Positions 42,497 through 52,901 of a stretch of DNA of 64,000 nucleotides are shown one piece after another. The stretch is from the NCBI RefSeq assembly GCF_019345525.1, contig NZ_JAHKRA010000012.1, positions 1 through 64,000 of the forward strand. The letters are read 5' to 3'. Position numbers and translations under genes: made by a program. The stretch is from Flavobacterium sp. NKUCC04_CG (GTDB taxonomy: Bacteria; Bacteroidota; Bacteroidia; Flavobacteriales; Flavobacteriaceae). The notes under the pieces are model-generated. The model was not told the origin of the DNA, ran no database searches, and saw only the letters and a list, made by a program, of their open reading frames with translations. Within the stretch, counting starts at the first letter, position 1; each line of letters opens with the position of its first letter.

Positions 42497-42805
42497 TTTA
42501 AGAATTTTCAATTTTATATATTTAATACTTGCTGCAAGGTCAATTTCTGTCAATAGTTTTTTGGGTATTGACGGTGAAAAGTAAGCGGTATTTAACTTAT
42601 AAAGTTTATAAGCTAAAAAATTGTTAGGTAGCGGTTTGCTGTAAGAACGAGTTAAAAGCAGAGCTGTCGTTTTTTTAATAAATAACTTTCTGTGAATTGG
42701 GCTAGATGCTTCGGTTTTTCTAATTAATAACCAGGGTGATAACCAATACCGCAGAATTGTAATATAAAAATATAATCTATCTATGAAAATAATCGATTGG
42801 TACAT
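42491..42805 (-). other. Open - strand frame between tgt and lptG, doubtful
   Basis: The 286 bases between tgt and the permease gene are completely open on the - strand for 104 codons (with LPNNFLAYKLYKLNTAYF). It overlaps both flanking genes slightly and I recognise no family. It could be the end of a lost gene or chance. The + strand promoter of the permease must lie here as well. Confidence 0.2.
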
Positions 42806-43859
42806 TCTAAAACGTTATTTAGGAACGTTTACCGTAATGTTACTGCTTTTTATTCCTATTGGAATAGTGGTGGATGTATCGGAAAAAATCAATCGAATAT
42901 TAGAGAATAAAGTACCGTTGTCTAGTGTTTTGGCTTATTATTTAGATTTCACCATCTATTTTGCCAATATGTTGTTTCCGATATTGCTGTTTCTCTCTGT
43001 TATTTGGTTTACTTCTAAGTTGGCAAATAACACTGAAGTTATTGCTATTTTGAGTTCGGGTATTTCGTTTAATCGTTTTTTACGGCCTTATATAGTAGGA
43101 GCAACGTTGATTTCCTTATTTGCTTTATTAATGGGATTGATTTTGGTTCCTAAAGCTAGTGTGGGTTACAATGATTTTAAGTACAAATATCTTAAGCGAA
43201 ATTCTGAGGTTCGAGAAACGCAAAATGTATATAAACAAATCAGTCCTGATGAGTTTATATATGTGAGTAATTTTAATTTCCAAAGCAAAACCGGTTTTAA
43301 CTTTACGATGGAGAAGTTCAAGGACAATAAGTTGCTTTACAAAATCAGAGCCAGCAGAATTACTTGGAATCCTGAGCAAAAAAACTACACCCTTTCATCT
43401 TATTTTAAGCGATCTATTGGCCCGATGGGAGATCAATTGGAAAAAGCAGAAACAAAAGATTTGAAGTTGGATTTTGATATTGAAGATTTAACACCGGCTG
43501 TTTATGCGGCCGAAACAATGACCTTAGGTGAACTAAATAAATTTATTGAACGTGAAACCATGCGTGGATCGGCAAATATCAACGCTTATCTGGTGGTTAA
43601 ATACAAAAAGTACAGTGTGCCCATCTCTACTTTTATCCTAACAATTATTGCTGTATCCGTATCTTCAATGAAGCGAAGAGGAGGTATGGGAGTTAATCTT
43701 GCCGTGGGAATATCGTTGGCTTTTACCTATATTTTCTTTGATAAAATTTTCGGGACCTTGGCGGAAGCTTCAACTATTCCACCGTTATTTGCAGTTTGGT
43801 TTTCCAATATTTCCTTCGGAATATTAGCTATAATTTTATTGAGAAATGCTAGGAGATAA
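42783..43859 (+). CDS. LptF/LptG-family (YjgP/YjgQ) permease
   Basis: A 358-residue protein beginning MKIIDWYILKRYLGTF, typical of the LPS export permease subunits, with three helices at each end around a periplasmic beta-jellyroll of about 140 residues. LptF/G with LptB drive LPS from the inner membrane to the periplasmic bridge. The next gene overlaps by 14 bases. Confidence 0.88.
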   Translation: MKIIDWYILKRYLGTFTVMLLLFIPIGIVVDVSEKINRILENKVPLSSVLAYYLDFTIYFANMLFPILLFLSVIWFTSKLANNTEVIAILSSGISFNRFLRPYIVGATLISLFALLMGLILVPKASVGYNDFKYKYLKRNSEVRETQNVYKQISPDEFIYVSNFNFQSKTGFNFTMEKFKDNKLLYKIRASRITWNPEQKNYTLSSYFKRSIGPMGDQLEKAETKDLKLDFDIEDLTPAVYAAETMTLGELNKFIERETMRGSANINAYLVVKYKKYSVPISTFILTIIAVSVSSMKRRGGMGVNLAVGISLAFTYIFFDKIFGTLAEASTIPPLFAVWFSNISFGILAIILLRNARR

Positions 43860-44739
43860 TTTCAAGAGCTACCTAAATTTACATTTCATTGTTTTTATTT
43901 GGGGTTTTACAGCCGTTTTAGGACAATTGATTTCTTTAGAAGCTTTGCCATTAGTATGGTATCGTATAGCCATTGCGGTTAGCTGTTTATTTGTTTATTT
44001 TTTGATTATGCGTCAGAAAATGACGGCGAGCAAAAAAAATATAAGCCTCTTTCTTTTGGCCGGAATTGTGATTGCCGTTCATTGGTTAACCTTTTTTGGC
44101 GCTATAAAAGCCTCTAATGTTTCCGTTACTTTGGCCTGTATATCTACAGGTGCCTTTTTTGCTTCTATTTTAGAACCTATTTTTTATAAGAGAAAAATAG
44201 TTTGGTATGAAGTGTTATTTGGATTAATGGTGGTTTTTGGATTGAGTATTATTTTTAGTGTAGAAACACAATATGTTACAGGTATCGTATTGGGATTGAT
44301 TTCGGCCTTTTTATCGGCGGTTTTTTCTATTATAAATGGAAAATTTGCACAGAAACACGAGCCGAGTATCATCACTTTTTATGAGTTGGTTGGTGGATTG
44401 TTAATACTGTCGATTTATTTGGGAATTTCAGGAGGATTTAATCAGGAATTTTTTACGGTTAAATCGTCGGATTGGTTGTGGTTGATATTGTTAGGGTCTT
44501 TTTGCACGGCCTATGCTTTCTTGGCATCGGTAAAGGTTATGAAGTTTTTATCGCCATATACGGTGATGTTGACCATTAATTTAGAACCGGTTTACGGAAT
44601 CTTATTAGCGGTTTTGATTTTTAAAGATAGCGAGAAAATGACCCCCGCTTTTTATATAGGTGCTTTGTTGATTTTGTCAACGGTAATTCTAAACGGAATC
44701 GTTAAGAATGTAAAAAAAAGCAAAGTAATTAAAAATTAG
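43846..44739 (+). CDS. EamA-family (DMT) transporter
   Basis: A 297-residue protein with ten membrane helices in two EamA repeats (WGFTAVLGQLISLEALPLVWYR; the second repeat has SLKVMKFLSPY-like ASVKVMKFLSPYTVML and LEPVYGILLA). It probably exports a metabolite or amino acid. It overlaps the LptF/G-type gene by 14 bases. Confidence 0.85.
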   Translation: MLGDNFKSYLNLHFIVFIWGFTAVLGQLISLEALPLVWYRIAIAVSCLFVYFLIMRQKMTASKKNISLFLLAGIVIAVHWLTFFGAIKASNVSVTLACISTGAFFASILEPIFYKRKIVWYEVLFGLMVVFGLSIIFSVETQYVTGIVLGLISAFLSAVFSIINGKFAQKHEPSIITFYELVGGLLILSIYLGISGGFNQEFFTVKSSDWLWLILLGSFCTAYAFLASVKVMKFLSPYTVMLTINLEPVYGILLAVLIFKDSEKMTPAFYIGALLILSTVILNGIVKNVKKSKVIKN

Positions 44740-44741
44740 TC

Positions 44742-44771
44742 TTTGCAATGAGGAGGAAAACTTTATCTTTG
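44742..44771 (+). promoter_or_regulatory. accA promoter
   Basis: TTTG at 44742-44745 and TATCTTTG at 44764-44771, 18 bases apart, are an exact match to the Bacteroidetes consensus. The accA start follows at 44806. Confidence 0.7.
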
Positions 44772-44805
44772 TCGCTTAAACTGAACTAAAAATTTTTCTC
44801 TAAGA

Positions 44806-45759
44806 ATGGAATATTTAGATTTTGAACTGCCAATAAAAGAACTTGAAGAGCAATTGGATAAATGCAATTTAATTGGTGAAGAGTCTGACGTTGACGTATC
44901 AACTACTTGCAAGCAGATTGAGAAAAAACTAGAAGAAACCAAAAAGAATATATATAAAAACTTAACCGCTTGGCAAAGAGTACAATTGTCAAGACATCCA
45001 AGTCGTCCTTATACGCTCGATTATATTCGCGCTTTATGTGGTTCTACTTTTTTAGAACTTTTCGGAGACAGAAATGTTAAAGACGACAAGGCTATGATTG
45101 GTGGTTTAGGTAAGATTGGAGATCAATCGTATATGTTTATTGGACAACAAAAAGGTTTTAATACCAAAACGCGTCAATTCCGTAATTTCGGTATGGCTAA
45201 TCCAGAAGGATATCGTAAAGCTTTACGTTTAATGCGAATGGCTGAGAAATTTGGTATTCCTGTAGTTACCTTGATCGATACACCGGGTGCATACCCAGGA
45301 CTTGAAGCAGAAGAACGCGGACAAGGAGAAGCTATTGCCAGAAACATCTTTGAGATGTTTAGACTTCAAGTGCCAATCATTACTGTTATTGTAGGAGAAG
45401 GTGCTTCGGGAGGTGCATTGGGAATAGGTGTTGGAGACCGTGTTTTTATGTTAGAAAACACTTGGTATTCTGTAATCTCACCAGAGTCTTGTTCTTCAAT
45501 TTTGTGGAGAAGCTGGGAGTATAAGGAACAAGCTGCTGAAGCTTTGAAATTGACTTCTTTCGACATGAAGAAAAACAGAATGATTGATGATATCATTCCA
45601 GAACCTTTAGGTGGTGCTCATTACGACCGCGAAAAAACTTTTAAAACCGTTCAGGAATATATTGTGGAAACTTATGATGAACTGAAAAAGTTATCAACAG
45701 AAAAATTAATTAGTCAACGTATGGATAAATACGCCAATATGGGGGAATTTAAAGAGTAA
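44806..45759 (+). CDS. accA: Acetyl-CoA carboxylase carboxyltransferase subunit alpha
   Basis: A 317-residue protein beginning [17 protein letters not shown] with the AccA crotonase-like core: [52 protein letters not shown] and [11 protein letters not shown]. It transfers the carboxyl group to acetyl-CoA in fatty acid synthesis. The length is typical. Confidence 0.96.
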   Translation: MEYLDFELPIKELEEQLDKCNLIGEESDVDVSTTCKQIEKKLEETKKNIYKNLTAWQRVQLSRHPSRPYTLDYIRALCGSTFLELFGDRNVKDDKAMIGGLGKIGDQSYMFIGQQKGFNTKTRQFRNFGMANPEGYRKALRLMRMAEKFGIPVVTLIDTPGAYPGLEAEERGQGEAIARNIFEMFRLQVPIITVIVGEGASGGALGIGVGDRVFMLENTWYSVISPESCSSILWRSWEYKEQAAEALKLTSFDMKKNRMIDDIIPEPLGGAHYDREKTFKTVQEYIVETYDELKKLSTEKLISQRMDKYANMGEFKE

Positions 45760-45780
45760 TTGATTAAAAATTATATTTAA

Positions 45781-45808
45781 AATCCGAAGCTTGCTTCGGA
45801 TTTTTTTG
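45781..45808. terminator. Terminator of accA
   Basis: AATCCGAAGC / GCTTCGGATT around TT, followed by T residues. Confidence 0.8.
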
Positions 45809-45895
45809 TTGTGAACAATTGCAACAGAGTTTTCAACGTCCTTTTGTGAATATTTTCCATGGGATTAATAATGAAAAAAGCCTTACTTTCGTAAT

Positions 45896-47428
45896 ATGGA
45901 ACAAGTCAAAAATTTTACGCAGTCTAAACCTGTCAATAAAAATGTTATTTCTCTGGAAAAGGGAAAAATACCTCCTCAAGCCGTCGAGTTAGAAGAAGCG
46001 GTTTTGGGAGCCATGATGATTGATAAAAAAGGTATCGATGAAGTAATTGACATTCTTCAACCGGAAGCTTTTTATAAAGAAGCACATCGTTATATCTTTG
46101 AAGCTATTGATCAATTGTTTGTCGGAAATCAACCGATAGATTTATTGACCGTGTCTACCCAATTGAGAAAAAATGCCCGATTAGAATTAGTTGGTGGCGA
46201 TTATTATTTAATTGGATTAACTCAGAAAATCACCTCTTCTGCACATATTGAATTTCACTCCCGTATTATTTTACAGAAGTTTATTCAACGCAGTTTAATT
46301 AAGATTTCCAATGAAATCATTGAAGATTCCTATGATGAAACTACCGATGTTTTTGATCTTTTAGATAAGGCCGAATCTCGTTTGTATGAAGTGACGCAAG
46401 GGAATATTAAGAAAAGTTCCGAAACCGCACAGTCATTGGTTGCTCAGGCAAAGAAAAGGATTGAAGAAATCGGAAACAAAGAGGGTTTAAGTGGAATTGC
46501 CACTGGTTTTCACAAGTTGGATGAATTGACCTCAGGATGGCAACCCAGTGATTTAATTATTATTGCTGCACGTCCGGGTATGGGTAAAACTGCCTTCGTA
46601 TTATCGATGGCTAGAAATATCGCTATCCAGTCGAACCACCCCGTAGCCTTGTTCTCTTTAGAGATGTCGTCGGTACAGTTAATTACCCGTTTGATTTCAT
46701 CGGAGACTGGATTGTCCTCAGAGAAATTGAGGACCGGAAAATTGGAAAAACACGAATGGGAGCAATTAAATGTTAAAGTAAAAGATTTAGAGCGGGCCCC
46801 TTTGTTTATAGATGATTCCCCTTCGTTATCCATTTTTGATTTACGTGCCAAAGCACGACGTCTAACGTCGCAATACGGAATCAAATTAATTGTAATTGAC
46901 TATTTGCAGTTGATGACTGCAGGAGGAAATGGAAAAGGAGGAGGAAACCGTGAGCAGGAGATTTCAACCATCTCACGTAACTTAAAAGCCTTGGCAAAAG
47001 AGTTGAGCGTGCCGGTGATTGCACTTTCGCAGTTGTCGCGTGCGGTGGAAACCCGTGGGACCTCTAAAAGACCGTTATTATCGGATTTAAGGGAGTCTGG
47101 AGCGATTGAGCAGGATGCGGATATTGTGTCGTTTATCTATCGACCAGAATACTATAAAATCGAAGAATGGGATGATGAAGAGCGCAGTCCTACAGATGGT
47201 CAAGCGGAATTTATCATTGCCAAACACAGAAATGGTGGATTGGAGAACATCCGACTTAAATTTATTGGAAAATTGGGTAAATTCGACAACTTGGAGGATA
47301 ACTTTATGTCGTTTGACGAATTGCCATCACGAATGAATGCAGAAGACTCCAACAGTTTTACACAAGGATTACCTTCGAGTCAAGACGTTTTTGGTTCTGC
47401 ACCTGATGACGACGATGTGCCTTTTTAA
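45896..47428 (+). CDS. dnaB: Replicative DNA helicase DnaB
   Basis: A 510-residue protein. The N-terminal domain contains PPQAVELEEAVLGAMMID; the RecA-like helicase domain has ATGFHKLDELTSGWQPSDLIIIA-type sequence, Walker A ARPGMGKTAF, Walker B VIDYLQLM, SQLSRAVETR and the DLRESGAIEQDADIV signature. It unwinds DNA at the replication fork as a hexamer. No intein is present. Confidence 0.96.
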   Translation: MEQVKNFTQSKPVNKNVISLEKGKIPPQAVELEEAVLGAMMIDKKGIDEVIDILQPEAFYKEAHRYIFEAIDQLFVGNQPIDLLTVSTQLRKNARLELVGGDYYLIGLTQKITSSAHIEFHSRIILQKFIQRSLIKISNEIIEDSYDETTDVFDLLDKAESRLYEVTQGNIKKSSETAQSLVAQAKKRIEEIGNKEGLSGIATGFHKLDELTSGWQPSDLIIIAARPGMGKTAFVLSMARNIAIQSNHPVALFSLEMSSVQLITRLISSETGLSSEKLRTGKLEKHEWEQLNVKVKDLERAPLFIDDSPSLSIFDLRAKARRLTSQYGIKLIVIDYLQLMTAGGNGKGGGNREQEISTISRNLKALAKELSVPVIALSQLSRAVETRGTSKRPLLSDLRESGAIEQDADIVSFIYRPEYYKIEEWDDEERSPTDGQAEFIIAKHRNGGLENIRLKFIGKLGKFDNLEDNFMSFDELPSRMNAEDSNSFTQGLPSSQDVFGSAPDDDDVPF

Positions 47429-47495
47429 TCGAATTCGCAATGACTAACAATTTTTAAACCCCGTAGGGGTGAAACGATTATTGATTTGGTTTTAA

Positions 47496-47551
47496 AACCT
47501 AGTAAACAATAGAGGCTGTCCAAAAGGACAGCCTCTATTGTTTACTAGGTT
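47496..47551. terminator. 26-bp perfect hairpin between dnaB and sod
   Basis: Arms 47496-47521 and 47526-47551 pair without a mismatch around AAAA. The core is AGAGGCTGTCC. It contains the stop codon of the convergent superoxide dismutase gene. It can terminate both genes, although no long T run follows either arm. Confidence 0.7.
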
Positions 47552-48426
47552 GCCGTTGTGGCATCCGGATTGGGCACTGCTGTTGCCGGTTTTGGTCGTG
47601 CAGCAGGCTTTTTGGGTACAGTTGTTTCTATGGTTTCCGTTGTCGGTACAACTTCTGCGGCTGGAGCAATTAATCGGCTCATTTCTGCCCAATTAATGTG
47701 TTCAACAAAGCGGTCGATATATTCCTTTTTATTGTTTTTATGTGTAGGGTAGTAGGCGTGCTCCCAAAGGTCTATCGCCAAAATTGGAATTCCAGCAACC
47801 TTGTACATGGGCATTAAGGGGTTGTCTTCGTTAGGAGTACTTAACAAAATGAGTTTGTCGTTGCTAAACATAACCCAAGCCCAACCGGACCCGATTTGTT
47901 GATTGGCCAATTGTTTAAACTTTTCTTTAAAGCCGTCTAATGATCCAAAATCTCGGTTAATCAATGTTAGTAGTTCTGCACTTGGTTTGCTGTCTGTTTC
48001 TTTACAGATGCTTTTCCAATAGATGTTGTGGTTGTAGTAACCACCGCTATAGCTCTTTAAAAGGGGGTGTTCGATATCTGTGCTGCCAAGAACAATCTCT
48101 ATAGATCTCTTTTCTAAAGGCGTTCCGATAAGGGTTCTGTTTAAATTATGAGCATATCCCAAATGGTGTTTGGCATAATGCAAATAGATGTTTTCGGGAT
48201 CTAAAAAATCTTTAAAATCTTCATACTGGTATTTTAGTCCTTCCATTTGAAAGGGACCTGTAGTGGTTTTAATTGTTTTTGGATTGGGAAATACGGACTT
48301 GGCCTCTTTTTGAAAGATGATAGCATCGGGAATTTGAACTTCCTGCAATTCTTTTTTTTCTTGACATGAAGTTGATAAAATCACAAAGGATGTTAATACG
48401 AAAACCGGAATTGCTTTTAGTTTCAT
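47545..48426 (-). CDS. Iron/manganese superoxide dismutase lipoprotein with Pro/Ala tail
   Basis: A 293-residue protein with a lipobox (STSC, Cys21), so it is anchored outside the cytoplasm. The SOD fold is complete: HHLGYAHNLN and GGYYNHNIYW (metal histidines), then GSGWAWVM and the DLWEHAYYPTH signature (metal Asp and His). Residues about 262-293 form an unusual Pro/Ala/Lys/Thr-rich tail (KKPAARPKPATAVPNP). It protects the envelope from superoxide. Its start overlaps the upstream ACBP gene by 4 bases. Confidence 0.9.
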   Translation of the reverse strand: MKLKAIPVFVLTSFVILSTSCQEKKELQEVQIPDAIIFQKEAKSVFPNPKTIKTTTGPFQMEGLKYQYEDFKDFLDPENIYLHYAKHHLGYAHNLNRTLIGTPLEKRSIEIVLGSTDIEHPLLKSYSGGYYNHNIYWKSICKETDSKPSAELLTLINRDFGSLDGFKEKFKQLANQQIGSGWAWVMFSNDKLILLSTPNEDNPLMPMYKVAGIPILAIDLWEHAYYPTHKNNKKEYIDRFVEHINWAEMSRLIAPAAEVVPTTETIETTVPKKPAARPKPATAVPNPDATTAT

Positions 48427-48686
48427 TTTGATAAAATTGAATGGGCTAAATCGATATAGGCTTGTTTGGCTTCCTCTTTTGTCAAATGACTAATCTGAGA
48501 CCAAGCATTGAATTTAAAAGCATTTCTTAAATCATTAGGTAAGGAATCAAATTGCACGTGATTTTTTCCTTCTGTAGCTTGTTTATAGTAAGCATAAATA
48601 CTCAACATGGTGTCTGGAGGCAAGTCGGTAGCCTGTTCCGAAATTTTCTGATAAGCCAGTTGAAACTCTCTGTCTAAACTATTCAT
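48423..48686 (-). CDS. Acyl-CoA-binding protein
   Basis: An 87-residue ACBP-fold protein (FQLAYQKISEQ, LSIYAYYKQATEG, FKFNAWSQISHLTKEEAKQAYI). The lysine and tyrosine residues that bind acyl-CoA are in the usual places. It carries long-chain acyl-CoA in the cytoplasm. It is linked to the SOD gene by a 4-base overlap. Confidence 0.9.
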   Translation of the reverse strand: MNSLDREFQLAYQKISEQATDLPPDTMLSIYAYYKQATEGKNHVQFDSLPNDLRNAFKFNAWSQISHLTKEEAKQAYIDLAHSILSK

Positions 48687-48724
48687 AAATTTATGGTGTT
48701 GAATTAAGAAGGCTTTTTTAAAAA

Positions 48725-48754
48725 ACGTCCTTTACGATATATCGTAAAGGACGT
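48725..48754. terminator. 30-bp perfect palindrome after psd
   Basis: ACGTCCTTTACGATA and its exact complement form an uninterrupted palindrome in the gap between psd and the ACBP gene; A residues flank it on the left, giving a T run on the - strand. It probably terminates the LUD-cdsA-psd transcript. Confidence 0.65.
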
Positions 48755-48764
48755 GTAATCAGTT

Positions 48765-49415
48765 TTATTTTTGAGCGATTAATGTTTTAGCACCAATGGC
48801 TTTTTGATTTAATACGACTTGAATGTCAGTTCCCAACGGTAAATATAAGTCAACACGAGATCCGAATTTTATAAATCCAGCATCATCACCTTGTATAGCT
48901 TGAGAATCGACTTTGGCATAATTAACGATACGTTTGGCCAAAGCTCCTGCAATTTGACGGTACATTACTTCACCAAAAATGGGATTGTCAACTACCACCG
49001 TTGTACGCTCATTTTCTAAACTAGCTTTTGGGTGCCAAGCTACCAGATATTTACCTGGATGGTACTTGCTGTATTTGATAATTCCACTTAAGGCATAACG
49101 GGTTACGTGTACGTTGATAGGAGACATAAATATAGAAACCATCAATCGTTTGTCTTTAAAATATTCCGGTTCGTAAACTTCTTCAATTACAACAACTTTA
49201 CCATCAACTGGTGCTAAGATGCTATGGTCAGTAACCGCAACTGGGCGGGATGGATTTCTGAAAAATTGTAAAACCAGAAGTAATAAAATTAAAATAATAA
49301 CTTGTACAGTTGTTCTTAACCACGCTAAAGTGACTAAGTAATCTGATAAAAAGATTAACGCTACTGCGATGACTAACGCTACTAAAATTATTTTTGATCC
49401 TTCTTTGTGAAACAT
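48765..49415 (-). CDS. psd: Phosphatidylserine decarboxylase family protein
   Basis: A 216-residue proenzyme with two N-terminal membrane helices. The self-cleavage site is Gly-Ser in IKFGSRVDLYLP, where Ser becomes the pyruvoyl group. SIFMSPINVHVTRYAL is the other family motif. It makes phosphatidylethanolamine. It follows cdsA after one base, a shared phospholipid operon. Confidence 0.93.
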   Translation of the reverse strand: MFHKEGSKIILVALVIAVALIFLSDYLVTLAWLRTTVQVIILILLLLVLQFFRNPSRPVAVTDHSILAPVDGKVVVIEEVYEPEYFKDKRLMVSIFMSPINVHVTRYALSGIIKYSKYHPGKYLVAWHPKASLENERTTVVVDNPIFGEVMYRQIAGALAKRIVNYAKVDSQAIQGDDAGFIKFGSRVDLYLPLGTDIQVVLNQKAIGAKTLIAQK

Positions 49416-49416
49416 A

Positions 49417-50211
49417 TTAGTTTAAAATTTGAAATATTAAATATAAAAATGGCGATACAAAGATAATACTATCTAAGCGATCGAGTATTCCTCCATGTCC
49501 AGGCATTATGGCTCCGCTGTCTTTAACACCGGCTTGTCTTTTAAATTTGGATTCTACCAAGTCGCCAATTGTACCAAAAATGCTGACAAAAATAGCACTA
49601 CTTATCCAAAGTACAGCATTAAATTCTGTGAAATATTTGCTGAGTATAGTAGCGGCTATTACGGTGAAAATCAAGCCACCTGCAAAACCTTCAATCGTTT
49701 TCTTGGGAGAAATACGCTCAAATAATTTATGACGCCCCCATTTTTTTCCCACTATATAGGCAAAAGTATCGTTGGTCCATATTAAGATAAATATTCCAAT
49801 TATGATATTGGGATGATAAATCTGATTTAGAAATGGTAAGTATAAAATGGCGTTAAAAGGCAGGATTATATAGCCCAGTAGCAAGAGGTATTTTTCTAAG
49901 TTTGTTTTGTCTTGTTTGCTTTTTTTAGAAAACAAGTCGACAAATAAATAAATCAGTAGCGCAACTCCAATAAAATTAAGGTAAAAAAACGCAGCGCTGT
50001 CTTTTAAGGCATAAATAGCAGCAGTGATTGTAATTCCTAATGCGAAACTCCAGACGAGCGAAATACGCGTCAATTTAGAGAATTCGTAAATACCTATAAG
50101 TAAGAATAAACCAAATAAGATTTGAAAACTAACTTGTGAATAAAGTGTTGCAGCCAGTAGTAGGATGATGTAAACAGAACCTGATATCGCACGAACGAAA
50201 CTTTCAGACAT
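49417..50211 (-). CDS. cdsA: Phosphatidate cytidylyltransferase
   Basis: A 264-residue membrane protein with about eight helices and the CdsA signature near the C-terminus (GDLVESKFKRQAGVKDSG and then MPGHGGILDRLDSI). It makes CDP-diacylglycerol from phosphatidate and CTP, the precursor for phosphatidylserine used by the next enzymes. One base separates it from each neighbour. Confidence 0.94.
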   Translation of the reverse strand: MSESFVRAISGSVYIILLLAATLYSQVSFQILFGLFLLIGIYEFSKLTRISLVWSFALGITITAAIYALKDSAAFFYLNFIGVALLIYLFVDLFSKKSKQDKTNLEKYLLLLGYIILPFNAILYLPFLNQIYHPNIIIGIFILIWTNDTFAYIVGKKWGRHKLFERISPKKTIEGFAGGLIFTVIAATILSKYFTEFNAVLWISSAIFVSIFGTIGDLVESKFKRQAGVKDSGAIMPGHGGILDRLDSIIFVSPFLYLIFQILN

Positions 50212-50212
50212 A

Positions 50213-50815
50213 TTATAAATCTTCTAATAAAAGTAAATATAAGTTTTTAGGGGTACTTCCGTAGTTTAAGAAGTGGTCGTCTTTACTGGGTTCAAAGCAC
50301 TTAAAAGTGGTTATATTCGTTGGGAATACCGTTTGGTACTTCTTTTTAATTTCTCTTAGACCATCACTCTTACTTCGAGTTATTTGACTTGTAGTCGCAA
50401 TAACTACGATGTTATTCGGGAGCTCTAACGGTTTTAAATGACTCACTTGTTTCGAAGAGAATAGAATTGATCCTTCATCTGCAATTAGGCTTTCGCAAGT
50501 GGTTAGAAGAAATAATGGGTTTTTAGGATGATTGTAATTGATTCGATTGTCCTTTAGCATCGGAATCAAATTAGATTCAAAAGTAATGGCTTCGGTTTCA
50601 AACCAATCGTTTTCCATAAGGATACTGACAAAAGTATCTTGTACTTCGGTTTCGGTTTCGCAATAAAGAAATTTACCTCCATTATTTTTAAAGTTAAAAG
50701 TAAACTCTTCATCAATCGGTAATTCTTTTTCTGGAAGATATTGGCTTTCCTTCGGACCTAATAGTTCCGACGAATTTGCAAATAATCCCCCTAATATCTT
50801 TTTAAAAAAACTCAT
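50213..50815 (-). CDS. LUD-domain (LutC-like) protein
   Basis: A 200-residue protein with the LUD fold (LLTTCESLIADEGSILFSS, IVVIATTSQITRSKSDGL) related to LutC of lactate utilisation. LutA and LutB are absent. It is the first gene of the operon with cdsA and psd. Its function is not known in this context. Confidence 0.75.
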   Translation of the reverse strand: MSFFKKILGGLFANSSELLGPKESQYLPEKELPIDEEFTFNFKNNGGKFLYCETETEVQDTFVSILMENDWFETEAITFESNLIPMLKDNRINYNHPKNPLFLLTTCESLIADEGSILFSSKQVSHLKPLELPNNIVVIATTSQITRSKSDGLREIKKKYQTVFPTNITTFKCFEPSKDDHFLNYGSTPKNLYLLLLEDL

Positions 50816-50862
50816 ATTGTCAAATCAACCTAGTTAGTACGCTAGAAACATCCAAAGATAAA

Positions 50863-50901
50863 AAAAATCTTAACTTAAAATGGCTTTAAGTTAAGATTTT
50901 T
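50863..50901. terminator. Terminator of the rsfS-ftsH operon
   Basis: AAAAATCTTAACTTAAA (50863-50879) pairs with 50885-50901 over 17 bases around a 5-base loop. On the - strand it ends in a T run. Confidence 0.8.
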
Positions 50902-50923
50902 CAAGTGTTGTAAGAAAAAACGC

Positions 50924-52858
50924 TTAGTTTGTTTCTTCTAATATTATTTCTTCTTTATCAAAAGGTCTTTTGCCAAAGACATCTTCTAGATCTTGTTTGA
51001 AAATCACCTCTTTTTCACAAAGCAAATCAGCTAGTTGGATTAACTTAGCACGGTTTACTTCAAGTAAAGCTATGGCTCGTTGATACTGCTCTTCAATTAA
51101 ATTGGAAATTTCTTTATCAATAATTTTAGCGGTTTCTTCTGAATAAGGTTTAGAAAAATTATAGTCATTTTGACCTGAGGAGTCGTAATAAGTTACGTTC
51201 CCAATTTTTTCATTCAAACCATAGATGGTAATCATCGCTTTCGCTTGTTTGGTCACTTTTTCTAAGTCGCTTAATGCACCAGTCGAAATTTGATCAAAAA
51301 CAATGCGTTCAGCAGCACGACCTCCCATAGTAGCACACATTTCATCCAACATTTGATTGGTTCTAACAATCGAACGTTCTGCCGGCAAATACCAAGCAGC
51401 ACCTAGACTTTGTCCTCTAGGAACTATGGTTACTTTGATAAGTGGTGAAGCGTGTTCTAACATCCAGCTTACCGTTGCATGTCCAGCCTCGTGTATGGCA
51501 ATGGCATATTTCTCTTCTGGTGTGATGATTTTGTTTTTCTTTTCCAATCCGCCGATGATTCTGTCAACCGCATCGAGGAAATCTTGCATATCAACTTGTT
51601 TTTTGTCCTTTCTAGCTGCTGTAAGTGCAGCCTCATTACAAACATTCGCAATATCTGCTCCAGAAAACCCAGGAGTTTGTTTTGCTAAAAAGTCAATATC
51701 CAAATCGTCAACCTTTTTAATCTTTCTTAAGTGAACTTCGAAAATAGCTTGACGTTCTCTAACATCGGGAAGATCAACATAAATTTGTCTGTCAAAACGT
51801 CCTGCTCTTAAAAGAGCTTTATCTAGAATTTCAGCACGGTTGGTTGCGGCAATAACAATTACATTGGTATTGGATCCAAAACCGTCCATTTCAGTCAATA
51901 ATTGATTTAAGGTGTTTTCTCTTTCGTCGTTAGATCCAGACATATTGCTTTTTCCACGAGCTCTACCCACAGCATCGATTTCATCAATAAAAATAATAGC
52001 AGGCGATTTCTCCTTAGCTTGTTTAAAAAGATCACGTACACGAGATGCTCCAACTCCTACAAACATTTCCACAAAATCCGATCCAGATAAAGAAAAGAAA
52101 GGTACTTTGGCCTCTCCAGCTACGGCTTTAGCCAATAGGGTTTTTCCAGTTCCTGGAGGTCCTACTAACAAGGCTCCTTTTGGGATTTTCCCTCCAATAG
52201 AGGTGTATTTTTCAGGGTTTTTTAGAAACTCAACGATTTCTACAATCTCGTCTTTAGCACCTTCTAATCCAGCGACATCCTTGAAAGTGATTTTGACGTC
52301 GTTTTTCTCGTCAAATAATTTGGCTTTGGATTTTCCAATAGAGAAAATTTGTCCACCGCCACCGCCAGCTCCGCCTCCCGTCATACGACGCATCATAAAG
52401 AACCAAAATCCAATGATGATGATGATAGGTAAAAAATTAAAGAAAATATCCCCCCAGTTACTTTCGGGTTCCGATTTGTAATCTTTAAGTTTACCTAGAC
52501 TCGCTGCTTCTCCAATGCGTTTTTGAAATAGCTCCGAATTTCCGATGTCCGTAACAAATTGCGGACCGGTGTTTTCTTTACCTAAAATGGTTTTCTTTTG
52601 TAAACCTTCAAACTCTTTGCTCTCTAAGGCTTCTTTGGTAAGGTAAACCTTTGCCGACGTTTTATTGAACTCAACCTTCTCAACATAAGTTGAATCTAAA
52701 TACTGATAGAATTTAGATAAACTCAATTGTTTGGAATCGCTAAATCCACTTCCGTTGGAAAGAAAATTTATTGCCAGTATAATTACTAAAGCGCCTCCGT
52801 ATAGAATCCACGAATTGAATTTAGGTTTGTTTGAATTCGGTTTAATATCTTTAGACAT
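50924..52858 (-). CDS. ftsH: ATP-dependent zinc metalloprotease FtsH
   Basis: A 644-residue protein with two membrane helices (about 16-34 and 133-152) around a periplasmic domain. The AAA module has Walker A GPPGTGKT, Walker [12 protein letters not shown] and the second region of homology ([18 protein letters not shown]). The protease domain has HEAGH with zinc ligands. It degrades membrane and short-lived cytoplasmic proteins. The Gly-rich linker after helix 2 ([11 protein letters not shown]) is typical in this phylum. rsfS lies 43 bases upstream. Confidence 0.97.
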   Translation of the reverse strand: MSKDIKPNSNKPKFNSWILYGGALVIILAINFLSNGSGFSDSKQLSLSKFYQYLDSTYVEKVEFNKTSAKVYLTKEALESKEFEGLQKKTILGKENTGPQFVTDIGNSELFQKRIGEAASLGKLKDYKSEPESNWGDIFFNFLPIIIIIGFWFFMMRRMTGGGAGGGGGQIFSIGKSKAKLFDEKNDVKITFKDVAGLEGAKDEIVEIVEFLKNPEKYTSIGGKIPKGALLVGPPGTGKTLLAKAVAGEAKVPFFSLSGSDFVEMFVGVGASRVRDLFKQAKEKSPAIIFIDEIDAVGRARGKSNMSGSNDERENTLNQLLTEMDGFGSNTNVIVIAATNRAEILDKALLRAGRFDRQIYVDLPDVRERQAIFEVHLRKIKKVDDLDIDFLAKQTPGFSGADIANVCNEAALTAARKDKKQVDMQDFLDAVDRIIGGLEKKNKIITPEEKYAIAIHEAGHATVSWMLEHASPLIKVTIVPRGQSLGAAWYLPAERSIVRTNQMLDEMCATMGGRAAERIVFDQISTGALSDLEKVTKQAKAMITIYGLNEKIGNVTYYDSSGQNDYNFSKPYSEETAKIIDKEISNLIEEQYQRAIALLEVNRAKLIQLADLLCEKEVIFKQDLEDVFGKRPFDKEEIILEETN

Positions 52859-52901
52859 ATAATATGTTTAAAAAATTAATATTTAGTATTTAGAAATCAG
52901 T

